From NCBI RefSeq assembly GCF_022376445.1, contig NW_025954966.1, positions 620,001 through 684,000 on the forward strand: a stretch of DNA of 64,000 nt, given 5' to 3'. How positions within the stretch are numbered: the stretch's first letter is position 1; each line of letters opens with the position of its first letter. Of this stretch, positions 24,229-35,064 are shown piece by piece. Origin of the DNA: Fomitopsis serialis (taxonomy: Eukaryota > Basidiomycota > Agaricomycetes > Polyporales > Fomitopsidaceae). Below the pieces are notes generated by a model, which was not told the DNA's origin, made no database searches, and saw only the letters and a list, made by a program, of their open reading frames with translations. The position numbers and the translations under genes were made by a program.

Positions 24229-25257
24229 GGCAGAGATACTGATAGATAGCGCAGAGTCCAATCATTGTAAGTAGACGGCGTGCGAGCCTTGTGTAGCATT
24301 TTTCAGACTGTACGTGTGAAATGCTGTTAAATATGCCTTTCGACTCCTCACTTCATTGACGGCTTAATCAGAGAAAACAACTTGAAGCAGAACGTGCAAT
24401 TTGAGTCTTTCAGGACCGATTAGCGTGGCTATGCGGTGCATTTCGCACTCGGAGGAGGAGGATGGGATTCATTTATCACGGAGACGTGTCGCAATTTGCA
24501 CACCGATGCGCGCGCGCTCAAATTAGACTTGACGAACGCGGAATGTGCGGCCAAGTTAATGCAGTATTATTAGCGCCTGCTGCCAGCGCTACAGATCTGG
24601 ATTCTGGACACCTGCAATGACCACGACTTGTACATCTCACCCCTCAAGGCCTGAAGCTTCGCGCGATGCTGATCAAAATGTTTCTGTGCCGTCGGGTTTC
24701 AAAATGCCCTGAGCCGCGCAGTAGCTACGCTCCACCCCAAGACGGACGCAATTGAAGGCCGTGCATAGTCGGCCAGATGTGTCAACTCATGGACTCCCAG
24801 TGCTAGCAGCGGATCCGAGGTTGTGTGTGTGGTCCTGCTCTTTTGTGTTCTCTGTGATTGCGCTGACAGTTACAGATATTTGCCAATGCGGCAATTTGTC
24901 ATCGTTACTCGCTACCTGACTTGCCGGGCCTGCCAGTGCCTCGTCAAAGTCAAGGCTCGCGCATGACTCGCTGCCGGCGACAATCACCATACTGGCATGT
25001 TCTGTTTTTGAACGTGTCCGACAAGCCGCTCAAGCTCTCCATCTTGATCCGGAAGCAAAGTAAGTTGACATTCCGTGTTCTCTAATGACTCCGTGGAGCA
25101 CTGAGCTGTTTCAATTGGACAGAACGGCGTGGGGCATTAGTTGTCACACAGACCCAAAAGCCGTGACCGCAGAAGCTTCATGCGTACACGCGGACTATCG
25201 AGCAGGGTTTGTGAATTTATTATTCTCACCGGTATCTCATGAGAGAGAAGAGCTCAG
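24229..25257. other. Intergenic, no gene recognised
   Basis: No frame with family motifs was found. It probably holds the methyltransferase 3' end and the promoter of the monooxygenase. Confidence 0.5.
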
Positions 25258-25264
25258 TATATAT
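25258..25264 (+). promoter_or_regulatory. TATA box of flavin monooxygenase
   Basis: TATATAT lies about 55 bp upstream of the ATG at 25313. Confidence 0.45.
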
Positions 25265-25312
25265 CTCACTCGCCCGCGCCGGACAATATCATACCCCTGT
25301 TGATCGTCCAGC

Positions 25313-27958
25313 ATGACTCCAAGCATGAATGGGCCGCCCCCGCAATGCGATCCTAGCCACTCTGATCTAGAAGATAGCATGGGTTGTGCGGGTTCCCGCT
25401 CATACAAGCTTGGCGAGTTTGCAATCGACGAGCATAGACCGATCAAAATCGTTTGTGTGGGTGCAGGGTTTAGCGGTATCGTTGCTGCAATTAGGCAAGT
25501 GGCTGAACTTCACGTTCTTACATACTGACTTCCTCTGACTTCCGCACAGGTTCCCTCAAAAGATTCCTGACGCCGAGTTCTCAATATACGAACGATGCGC
25601 AGGAGTAGGTGGAACATGGTTCACGAATCGTTTCCCGTACGTTCACAACCCGCACAGCGCGAAAGCTTACGACTTCTCGGTACTGAGACCGCCTTCACTC
25701 CACAGAGGCTTGGCTTGCGATATTCCGTCCCACTGTGTAAGCCTGCCTTCGCAAGGTAGTTCAACATACCTAATTGGTGCTGCATAGTATCAGTACACAT
25801 TTGAAGCAAAGGTAAGCTCGATATCCGCCCGTTTCCAATTGTGTTTATCTGATACGTATACATATTACTCACTTTGCAAGGCTGATTGGTCGAGCTTTTA
25901 TGCTCCCGGAGCAGAGATCCAGGCATACCTCCAGTCAGTGGTGGACAAGTATCAGCTAATGCGCTATATCAAGCTACAGCACGAAGTTGTACATGCGCAG
26001 TATGACCAGTCCTCAGGGAAGTGGCTTCTCCGTATTCGGAGGCAGGTGGACACGGCGGACGGAGGCTTGCCTGCATATGAAGAGATTACAGATACTGCGG
26101 ACGTATTCATCACCGCCGTTGGTATCTTCAGTAAATGGACGTGGCCTGATATCGAAGGTTTGAAGGAGTTCGGCGGCGAACTCATTCACAGCGCCGACTT
26201 TGGCAAGGAACATCAGCCTTGGCAAGACGTCGTCAAGACATGGGGAGATAAACGAATCGGCGTGGTCGGTGTGGTATGTAGCCATAAACAGGCTACACTG
26301 CGTGAAGCTCATCGTTCCATGTCAGGGTTCCAGCGCAATTCAAATTGTACCCGCCCTTCAGCCACACGTCGCGCATCTCATCAATTATGTGCGGGGAAAG
26401 ACGTGGATATGCCCTCCATTCTCAAGGTCTAAGATTTTGGAATTGTTGCAGCGAGAGCCTGACTGCGACAACTGTAAGTGAGCAATTGCCGCGACATCTC
26501 CCTCCCATTGCCAGAGGCTGACATTACAATAGTCAAGTTCACCGAAGTCGACAAGGAGAAATTCCGAGACGAGGCTTTCTGCAAGCTATTCCGCTACGAA
26601 CTAGAGACAGACATAAACGTAGGCCCACCTTTTTGCCAGTAGTTGTGACACGTACCTCATCTAGTGTTGTCCAGTCTTTGAACCCAATCACTTATGCGGA
26701 CGGGGCTACTCAAAAGCAAGGCCGCGAGTTCATTGAGGCGGGCATGAGGACGAGGCTGGCGAAAAAGCCATGGATCGCAGATCATTGTCGGTGATGTCTG
26801 ACTATATGTACCGCTGTCTGACTGATAGTGTCGGCGAATAGTGACTCCCGATTTCGGTGTAGCATGCCGACGCTTAACTTCTGGACCAGGATACTTGGAG
26901 GCGCTCTGCGAGGACAACGTGTGTAGTAGCTCGTTATATGTCCCAGCAAATTGCTCACCCTGAGTGTAAGGTTGACTTCGTGGCGTCTCCTATCAAGAAA
27001 ATCACCAGAACCGGTGTCGAGACAGAAGACGGTATCCGCCAAGACCTCGACATTTTATTGTGCGCCACAGGTAGAGCTATCACATCGTTGCTGTTGTTGT
27101 GGTACTCGTCCTTACCATCAATGTTCTGTAGGCTACGACTATTCCTTCCAGCTTCCCTTCCCTGTAGTGGGAAGGTCAGGCATCACAATCCAGGAAAGGT
27201 GGGCGCAGTATCCAAGCACGTACATGTCTCTGTGCACGGATGGCTTCCCGAACTGGTTTATGGCTCTCGGCCCGAACTCGGGTGTGAGCTCCGGCTCGCA
27301 GCTGGCCGTCATAGAGCATCAGGTCGACTACATGATCGAAGCGACGAAAAAGCTTCAGCGAGGGCGCTTGAAGAGCATTGACGTGAAGCCGGAAGTCGTA
27401 CGGGACTTCGACGAGTATGTTGAAGTGAGCTAGCGACATACTCCTCCGAAGATAGCATGTGCTCACTAGCTGTGCATTGCTGCAGCACTATTTTCCCAAG
27501 GTACTACCAGTTCGCGTCTGCTTTAGCATCTTCTGAGCCATAGTATGGCAGACTGTTTTCAGTCAGACGTGTAGGTCCTGGTATAAGGGAGGCAAAGAGC
27601 GGGGTCGTGTTGTTGCTTTGTGGCCTGGTACGTGTTACATTTTGCGCCCGCCTATGACATTAACAATGTAAATTCGATTTCTAGGCTCGTCGCTTCACAA
27701 TTTGCGTGCTCTGCAATACCCTCGCTGGGAAGATTTCAATTACGAACCTTTGGATGACACTGAAAATCGCTTACATTGGTTCGGAGATGGTCAGACCCAC
27801 AATGAGAAGACGATGTCAGGTGATAGTACGTGTTAATGTCTTACTGGTCAGGTAGCTTTTCTTATCCCGCTTTCTCAGGAGCTTGGTACCTCAACGACGA
27901 TGAGATGGACTACCCACCTAGTACGTCTCAGTATTCTCAACGGCTCCAGCTGTACTGA
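25313..27958 (+). CDS. Baeyer-Villiger-type flavin monooxygenase
   Basis: About thirteen small-intron-separated exons. In order: IKIVCVGAGFSGIVAAIR (FAD GxGxxG), FSIYERCAGVGGTWF with NRFPG, CDIPSHCYQYTFEAK, ADWSSFYAPGAEIQAYLQ, DTADVFITAVGIFSKW, then FGGELIHSADFG (Baeyer-Villiger fingerprint position), IGVVGV spliced to GSSAIQIVPAL (NADPH GxGxxA/S loop), DILLCATG followed after an intron by YDYSFQLPF, and the C-terminal CRSWYKGG segment with the tail DYPPSTSQYSQ. Length is about 600 residues, normal for fungal class B monooxygenases of the FMO/BVMO type. In the fingerprint F-x-G-x-x-x-H-x-x-x-W the last residue is Phe. It would insert oxygen into a ketone or hydroxylate a heteroatom using NADPH and FAD; the substrate is unknown. 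A second ATG at 25325 is an alternative start. Confidence 0.87.
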
Positions 27959-28765
27959 ATGGTGGTGTAGTTCCGGCCTGACCGAGAGACGTAGGTGTTC
28001 TCTGACGCGCGCACATCTTATGCGAGAGACTCCGTGTCACAATGTAGCTGTAGAATTGGCATTTACACGAGAATACACAGTCAGGTTGGAGTCGATGCAC
28101 CTATGGGATGACTATGAACGGCGCTCAGATGCACTGGCAAGCGGCCCTTGTTTCAACTGCAAGATACGAGGCGCAAGCAGCGGTAGTCCGTGCGATCTTC
28201 ACTTGCGGTCGACTGCACAAAAGCTTGTAGAAACATATACAGAGACATCTCGTCCGGAGGAAGCATCTCTGGGCGCATATACTCAGATTTTTGCGAGCCG
28301 TAGGTAGTTAGCGTCCGTCCGGCTTGTGGGTTATCTCTGTTCGTCTGGTCGACGCCGGTGACGGCGGACTTCTTGGCGGCTCGTGTTGGCTCTTGTTACA
28401 TTCAGCCATACCAGAGGTCGATCACGAAGCAATCCAACACGCATGCACAATTGCGTTGCTCCCGCAAGTACTACTGCTAGTGTCACGCTGCAGAATGTGA
28501 AAATAACACAAAAGTCCTCTTGGGATCAGTCAGATGCGACTTGGAATGAGCTCACATTTTGTGAGGGTGATGGACGACGCCCTTGGTGAGCGTGCGTCAT
28601 AGAAACATTGGCTAGAGAAAGCCCGCATGCAACAGCTACTATATAACTTTCAAGTAGTGTAAACAGGTAGTACAGAAGTATGGAACCCCCGCCACGAGAC
28701 TCAAAGGCTACACTTGAGGGAGCAGCAACTAACACGGTCACTACAGTGTATACCTGTACAGACCT
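27959..28765. other. Intergenic, no gene recognised
   Basis: The 3' sides of the flavin monooxygenase and the MFS transporter meet here. A plus-strand open frame around 27960-28307 is a read-through with no motif. Confidence 0.5.
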
Positions 28766-31018
28766 TCAGTACCAACTTATGTACATACAGCGGCATCGGA
28801 CATACTTGTATAGAGGTGAATTGTCACCCATTTCCCGGAATTCAGCCATGCGTTCGATCGTGATGCCTTCTTTGTCTCGTATGAGTCGCTTCTGTCCGTT
28901 CAAGCGGTGGAGCTCGAGCATGCCAATCGCACTGAGAACAGCTCTGGTGTTCATGTGGTGTCAATTCAGTCAGCATTCAATGAGTCCCCGATCTGTACCA
29001 CGTCCGTTCACTTACGCGACTGATAGACAACCGATGTTGGTAGCATGCCCTGGATGATAGCGCGGACTGTCTTGCGCACGATATATGAACGATGACGCAA
29101 ATCTGAGGGACAGATCAGCGTGCATCTCATTACCCATGGACAAGCACGCACCCTCCGAGGTTACCGAGACCAATGGTCATGGCGATAACCACTCCACGCT
29201 TGACATCGCCGCCCACATTACCGCCTGTCCAAGCGAGGACGCAGGCCGCTGCAGGGAACAGCCCACACGCAGCAATGATGGTGCCCACATACCCCACCAC
29301 AGCCTTGTCGGTCGCAAAGAGGATCACATAGCCAACAACACCAGTGAGGGAGCCAATCAGAATGAAAGGGCCACGCATCACCCATCGATCGGACAGCATC
29401 CCGTATGCGACCGTGACCACACATCCAGCGACGTACGGAGGGATCGTGAGCAGCTGCGCGTGAGCAGCAGAGTACCCTAGGCCGGTGATGATCGTCGGCA
29501 GGAATAGTGCGAAAGTGTATGCCGGTAGCGCGGTACTAAGAACTGTACATGTCAGCGATAGCATATCATATTTTGGAGGACGCACAAGAGATAGAGAAGC
29601 ATGTACATATACGTGTGGCGGTCTTTGAGAGCCTGAGCAAGGAACTTCCATTCGAATGACTTGGAAAGACCGGCCATATCTTCCTTGATAGTGTCGATGA
29701 GCCATTCGCGTTCCTCCGGTGACAAAAATGGTGCGGTCTCCGGATCCTGAGTGTATCGTCAATGGGCCAGAACACGTAGATGCGAAAGAAACAATGCACG
29801 TACATCGTACATGAAGAAGAACGAGAGACCCGCAACCCCGACCGTGACTATACATTTAATGTGTGAGCGCAATTGCCTCTGATTTGGCGCAACGTACTCA
29901 TTCCCTCCAGTAAGAACTAGACAGCTATGAGCAACTGTACGGTGTAATCTGACTGGTTTGCACCCACAATCCATGACCAGCCGGCGAGTCCACCGATGCT
30001 GAGTAGACGACGAATTACATGAGCCAACGATCCATATCAAACGTCGCTTACCCGTCCATCCTCTCGATACCGAAGGCGAGAATGCCACCAAATGCACCTA
30101 ATAATTGGTGAACACTTATGCAAATCACCTATCGGTGTTTACTCACCAGATACCGTCGCCGCAGACAGGAAAATAGACACCCGCTGCGCTTGTGCTGCTC
30201 GGGGTACCACAAACATAGGTAGAAAGTTACACCGGGGAACAGCCCAGACTGCTGAAGCCTCAATAATACCGCTGGTGAGCAAGAAAGACACGAGTGACCT
30301 CTGTGAGCCCTAGAAAGACGCGTGCTCTGGTTCGTGTCAGGCATATTGTTACATGATTAGGATGCTGTAAACCTACGCGATGAGTCCGGAGAACGTCTTC
30401 ACAAAGGCCATAGACAGCATGACGATGCCCCAGCAAACCATGATGCAAGGTACTAGGAAAGCGTCAACATTCACCAGTCTTGTGTAGAAAATAAGCTCAC
30501 TCCAACGCGATGGCCTGAGCAGCTTCATTACCATGTTACTAATGGCGAGGAGATTAGGTACAGTTGTGAAACGTAGCGACGGTGCTCAAACTCACGACGG
30601 TACCTCGAAGAATGTATAGGGCAACTGGCAGGACAAACATAAGAAAGCTAGAAGATGGAGAGTGGAAACCAACTCACGAAGAAAATCGCCGAGCATAGGT
30701 TATACTGCAGGCCTGTAAGGCGTAGATCTGTTGTAAGCCCTGCAACCTTCGCATTGCCTATTTCAACCTCGGTTTTCAGAACGACGACCTCAGGATGACA
30801 GGTGCACAAACCAATGTTAGCTCGGTCGCTGTTACCCGATTCAGTATCATCTTTTGCGAGGTCGGTGAACCCATACTCACAGGAAAGACAGTAGATAAAG
30901 CACCGACACGAACGGGAGGAGATGCCGGTCCAGCTTACGCAGCACGCGCCGCCGGTCTACCACCGATGAGGCGTACGAGAGCTGCGGCGACGCTAGTTCT
31001 GCGATCTTATCTTCAGAC
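28766..31018 (-). CDS. MFS transporter, allantoate permease type, possible frameshift
   Basis: The first exon is MSEDKIAELASPQLSYASS with VLRKLDRHLLPFVSVLYLL, then DRANIG and NAKVAGLTTDLRLTGLQYN, LPYTFFEVPS, NMVMKLLRPSRW, LFPGVTFYLCLWYP, RVSIFLSAATVSG, FGGILAFGIERMDG, GLAGWSWI spliced to FLLEGM, DPETAPFLSPEEREWLIDTI, a set of helices, and RAQDSPRYHPGHATNIGCLS. The last exon has KEGITIERMAEFREMGDNSP. This order is the anion:cation symporter branch of the major facilitator superfamily (Dal5/Tna1-like), with about 12 helices at the plasma membrane. Between WYP and the following conserved PRAAQAQRV segment the frame shifts by one base at a run of four C (30201-30204 on the plus strand reads GGGG); five would restore it. 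So it is either a recent pseudogene or a sequence error. The substrate is unknown. Confidence 0.78.
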
Positions 31019-32964
31019 ATGGCTAGTCGGCGGGTGAGACGGCACCCAGCATGAAGGTAATTGCTTTAAAGTGTTCGCTTGCGGTCGCAGGGGATTCCCA
31101 CCAATCTGTCGTGTAGATTTGTCTTGTGTCGGCCATAGGTCAACCTGCGGCCGGCCGTAATAAGGTTTATTCATCCGCATCGCCGACGGCGACAACAACA
31201 ATTGACCGGCGAACAACGTTACTCGCTTGGTGGCAGCCAAACCCTACGAAGCAGGTACAATGGACCAATCTGCTGGGAAGGAGATTGAAGGCCTGTGCAC
31301 AGCGCTAGTGAGGATAAGACGCACGCAACTGTCACAAGATAGGCTTCGATGAGGACGGGCAAAGGCTTCCTCTACAAACAGCTATCCGCACAACGCTCGA
31401 ATACGTATCACGGAGTCTTTGCAATGGCGGCTCCGGAAGACAGAACCGCGCTCGCTGGCATGCACTGGCAGTCAGCTCGGATATGGATGACACCTTGCAG
31501 CTGGGCCCGAGAAGCATGCTACCTGAGACATGAGACCGGGGTGCGGTACGACTTCTCACATCCAGTCATGCGCAGCTAATGTCCGTCGGGCGTCGGTTTG
31601 TAGCGCCATATTCAAACTCGATAAAACGTGAGCTCTCACCGGGGTTCCACCAGAGGCGGATATCCGCACCTTCATCGCGCGGTAGAGGTCGCTTGAGGTG
31701 AGCCTATGAGTACGGAACGACTGGTCATAGCACCGTGGCTAACGGCCCACTCGATGCGTGGTCGCCGGTCGCCATTGGGCCACGTGCACGGTAATAGAGG
31801 ACGAGGGGGGACCCGGGACACTCCAGGATTAGGGGCCGCGGGACAGTAAGTCACTCGGCTCAGCTTGGGCTCAGCGCTCAGATTTGGAATCAAACACAGC
31901 TGAAGACACATACATCTGTACATCGGTAGACCTGTAGAATGAGCTTCTAGATTTTGTTGACGTGCTATGTATCTCAGCTGTTTTGTCAAGGTTCGGTCGA
32001 GGAGGAGCTGAGGATATGTGTTTTTCAAAGTCCGCTCGGCGGCCTCGATGCGACTGTTGGATGTGTGGTCTGGGAACACCACTTGCATTGAGAAGGTCTT
32101 CATTCTTCGTCAAAAGTTTGCCAAGGACACGGCATATGTCCACGTAGCCGGGAAGAGACTCGGCACAGTGCGATCCATCTTCTTAGTCAGATGTGTGTCG
32201 TCGTGCCAGTTGTAACGGGCGCGCCCGCCACATGCTTATGTCAGCATGTAGATACATCGCGCGAGCCTGTACCGTAGTTTTCCGCCTTTCCAACACCACT
32301 TTTTGGGTCCATCCCGAGCGCGTTCTCGCTCGCTCCGCCTGTTCCGCGCGACCGCAGCCACTACGACCGTCCGAGCCGACCTTGCCCATTACACCAGTGA
32401 TCTGGGTTCGCTGGCAGCGGCGACCATAACTCACTGACGAGATGTCATACAACCAGACAACCGTGAGTACCATGAGCATCTATCCTTCAGTCATTCATGT
32501 GGATGGCTAGATACATTTGGCCATGCTAAGTAGTTGAGTTGGAGTAGTCAGATTGGCAGATGTGTGGTCGCATCAAGGGGCCGTGGTCAGCAAGTCATCC
32601 AGAATCATCATAAGCTCTACGTAGGAGGCATTCTTCCCCACTGGTTAGGCGCAAGGTTTCTCGTGAGTTACATGTAGGCTTTACGGGAAGCACGTCTATC
32701 ATCGGTACTAACATCGCTCATATCTAGGCTGATGTGTTGCCTCGGGCCATCTGACCATAAAGCGCTCGATCATTTACGCCGCGCTGTACACTGGCAATCA
32801 TGCATCAACGAAGCTGATATCCTGCTTGCTTAGGGCATTTCAAACTCTCATGAAGTATTTAGTTGCTCGTACATTGGTCAATGCCGTGTAGCTCGACTCT
32901 CCGTGCTTGTCTACTCCGAGACTAACATTCAATATTCAACAGAGAGCGAGAGCCGATCCGTACC
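31019..32964. other. Intergenic, no gene recognised
   Basis: About 1.9 kb upstream of two genes pointing away from each other. Short frames are found on both strands without motifs. A TCAGCGCTCAG palindrome-like word lies at about 31870-31880, one of several in the window. Confidence 0.45.
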
Positions 32965-35064
32965 ATGGGTGAGAATCTCAACAAGACAGAAGGCATACTC
33001 CTTATAGGGACATTGCTCGCCTCTACGTACGCCCGTATGTCTCCGCTACATGATAAATGGCTAATCTTCTCTCAGCGCATATGGTATCACCACTATGCAG
33101 ACCTACATGTGGTACCGCAACTATCCCAAAGAATCCATGTTGATTCGTGCGGTGGTACGTAGCCCCTGGTGCCATATTCCGTAATATGAATTGTTTTCGC
33201 TATCAGGTCTGGTCCCTCTTGTAAGCATACGACATAATTGATCTTTCCAGCACTAACTTTGCTGCATAAGCATCCTCGACACATTGCACATTGCACTCAG
33301 TATGCATGTCATCTATTACTACCTCATCCTCAACTTCGACAATCCAGCGGCACTTAAGCTGTCTGTGTGGTCGGTATACATATTTTCTTCAACCTACAAT
33401 CTCTGATCATATCATATCAGGAGCTTCGATGTAGGCGTAGAACCTTGGTGACCGCACGCGACTAACGATTTTCCGGAAGAGTACAATAGCTCTGACGGTG
33501 AGTAAAATGCGATTCATGCTCGAAATCAACCGCGTAACAGCTGAAACGGGGGTCAGGCAGTGATCACTTGCATCGCACATGGGTATGAGCGCCGAAAGAC
33601 CGTACTATTGTGAAGCTGATTGGTCTTCCATAGATTTTATGCCCGCCGCGTCTACATCTGTAAGAGCTCATGCTTTGGGTGCACCACATTGAGCTCTTAT
33701 GCACCGTCAACTTTCCAGTGGCAAATAGAAATTGGTTTCTACCCACGGTGATTGTATGCTGATATCCTTCTTTGGTGGAACCGTGTCTCACAAATACGTT
33801 GGAAGGCCATCCTGTCAGGTATTAGACTAGGTGGGTAGTCATCCCGGTTTCTTCTGCCAAAGTGCACTGTGAAAACCATCATTGCGCGTAGTTTTCGGTT
33901 GCAGTGAGTTCTCATCCTGCTTCAGTGGCACGCTCATATATTCACACTTCCTGCGCAAGTCATCGTGAAACGGCTGTATGTACAAACATGGACTTTGTCC
34001 AACGGTCAGGCGACTACTGAAACAACAAATTGCAGGCTAGTAATCAAAGTTGTCGCGGAGCTGCCACACAAAATCGGGGTAATTCTTGTGGCTGCGTCTC
34101 GCGACATCGGAGCTGCACTCATTTCCTGCACCTCTACATAGATGATAGTCGGCATAAGCATGGGCTCTGCTAGTCTAGCCGACTGGATCATCACAGCTGC
34201 GCTGGTGATTCTGCTCCGTCGTCGTAGGTCTGGGGTAAGAGAGTGAGTACGCAACCGACATAACTATCTGAAACACACCTCTCTCGACGAGGGCTGGTAG
34301 TAGAGTGACCAAGTACTGATTACAATCGTGCATTACGATGATCATCCAGTACCGACCATGTATGTACTATGAACCTGACTAAAACATACTACGATAGCTG
34401 ATGGCTTGTAGTTGCTCGACAAACTCACGTACTGGACTGTTAACAACGGCCTGCTCACAAGGTCTGTCCTTCAAGGCTCCCTCCGGCTACAACGTGCACA
34501 CTTACAAGCATCGGTGCAGTATACTCGGCGTATGTGTCATTGTGACGGTGCGCCCCCTAGTTTAGAGTATATTTCTACACATCCTCGCTGATTCCAACGC
34601 TGCAGCTCGTCGCGATGCCCGACAACATGATTTACTTCGCCATTCATCTGCTACTGAGCAAGCGTGCGTACATCAGTAAACCACTTCTTCGAATTCTGCT
34701 TGACATCGCCGTGATTAGTCTACGCAAACTCCCTTTTAGCAACGTATGGTCCCCTCATACGCGTTGTTGGTTCAGAGTCATGATCAAGACTATAGGTTGA
34801 ACTACAGAAAGGTGGCACGAGGTCGGGGCATCGATGACACTATGCCGATGCATCCGCTCTCTCAATTGAGACCTAACACCTCCCCGCCATACAACAGCCA
34901 CGATTCAGCCAAGGTAGGTGTAGCCAAACCGCAGCTGCTCATGGTACTGAAAACTATGGACAATCAAGGGCATGAATGTTGTACGGCCCGTGGTACATGT
35001 AATGACGACCACTGTCACCGATTCCCCCTTACCGAGCGAGACTACGGTCTGTGTCATTCTATGA
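32965..35064 (+). CDS. DUF6534 membrane protein 2
   Basis: Exon 1 reads MGENLNKTEGILLIGTLLAS. Later exons give AYGVTTMQTYMWYRNYPKES, CILDTLHIALSMHVIYYYLI with LNFDNPAALKLSVW, FYARRVYI, NRNWFLPTVI, VVAELPHKI, GSASLADWIITAALVILL with a basic RRRRSG turn, LLDKLTYWTVNNGLLT, SILGVCVIVT joined to LVAMPDNMIYFAIHLLLSK, and LYANSLLAT. A cytoplasmic tail (NYRKVARGRGIDDTMP, SQLRPNTSPPYNSHD) and a last exon VHVMTTTVTDSPLPSETTV follow. This is the same family as the gene at 17.6-19.6 kb but clearly diverged. Exons between about 33400-33560 and 33745-34030 could not be resolved, so a lesion there is not excluded. The function of the family is unknown. Confidence 0.72.

Noticed and set aside
29920..29990. 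In-frame stop in the MFS gene before FLLEG
   Set aside because: An intron from GTGGGT to CTAG joins GWSWI to FLLEGM, which is the normal family sequence.
33745..33830. Apparent frameshift in the second DUF6534 gene after NRNWFLPTVI
   Set aside because: A GTATGC donor and a TGTCAG acceptor here allow an intron instead, and the exons that follow could not be resolved, so a lesion is not claimed.
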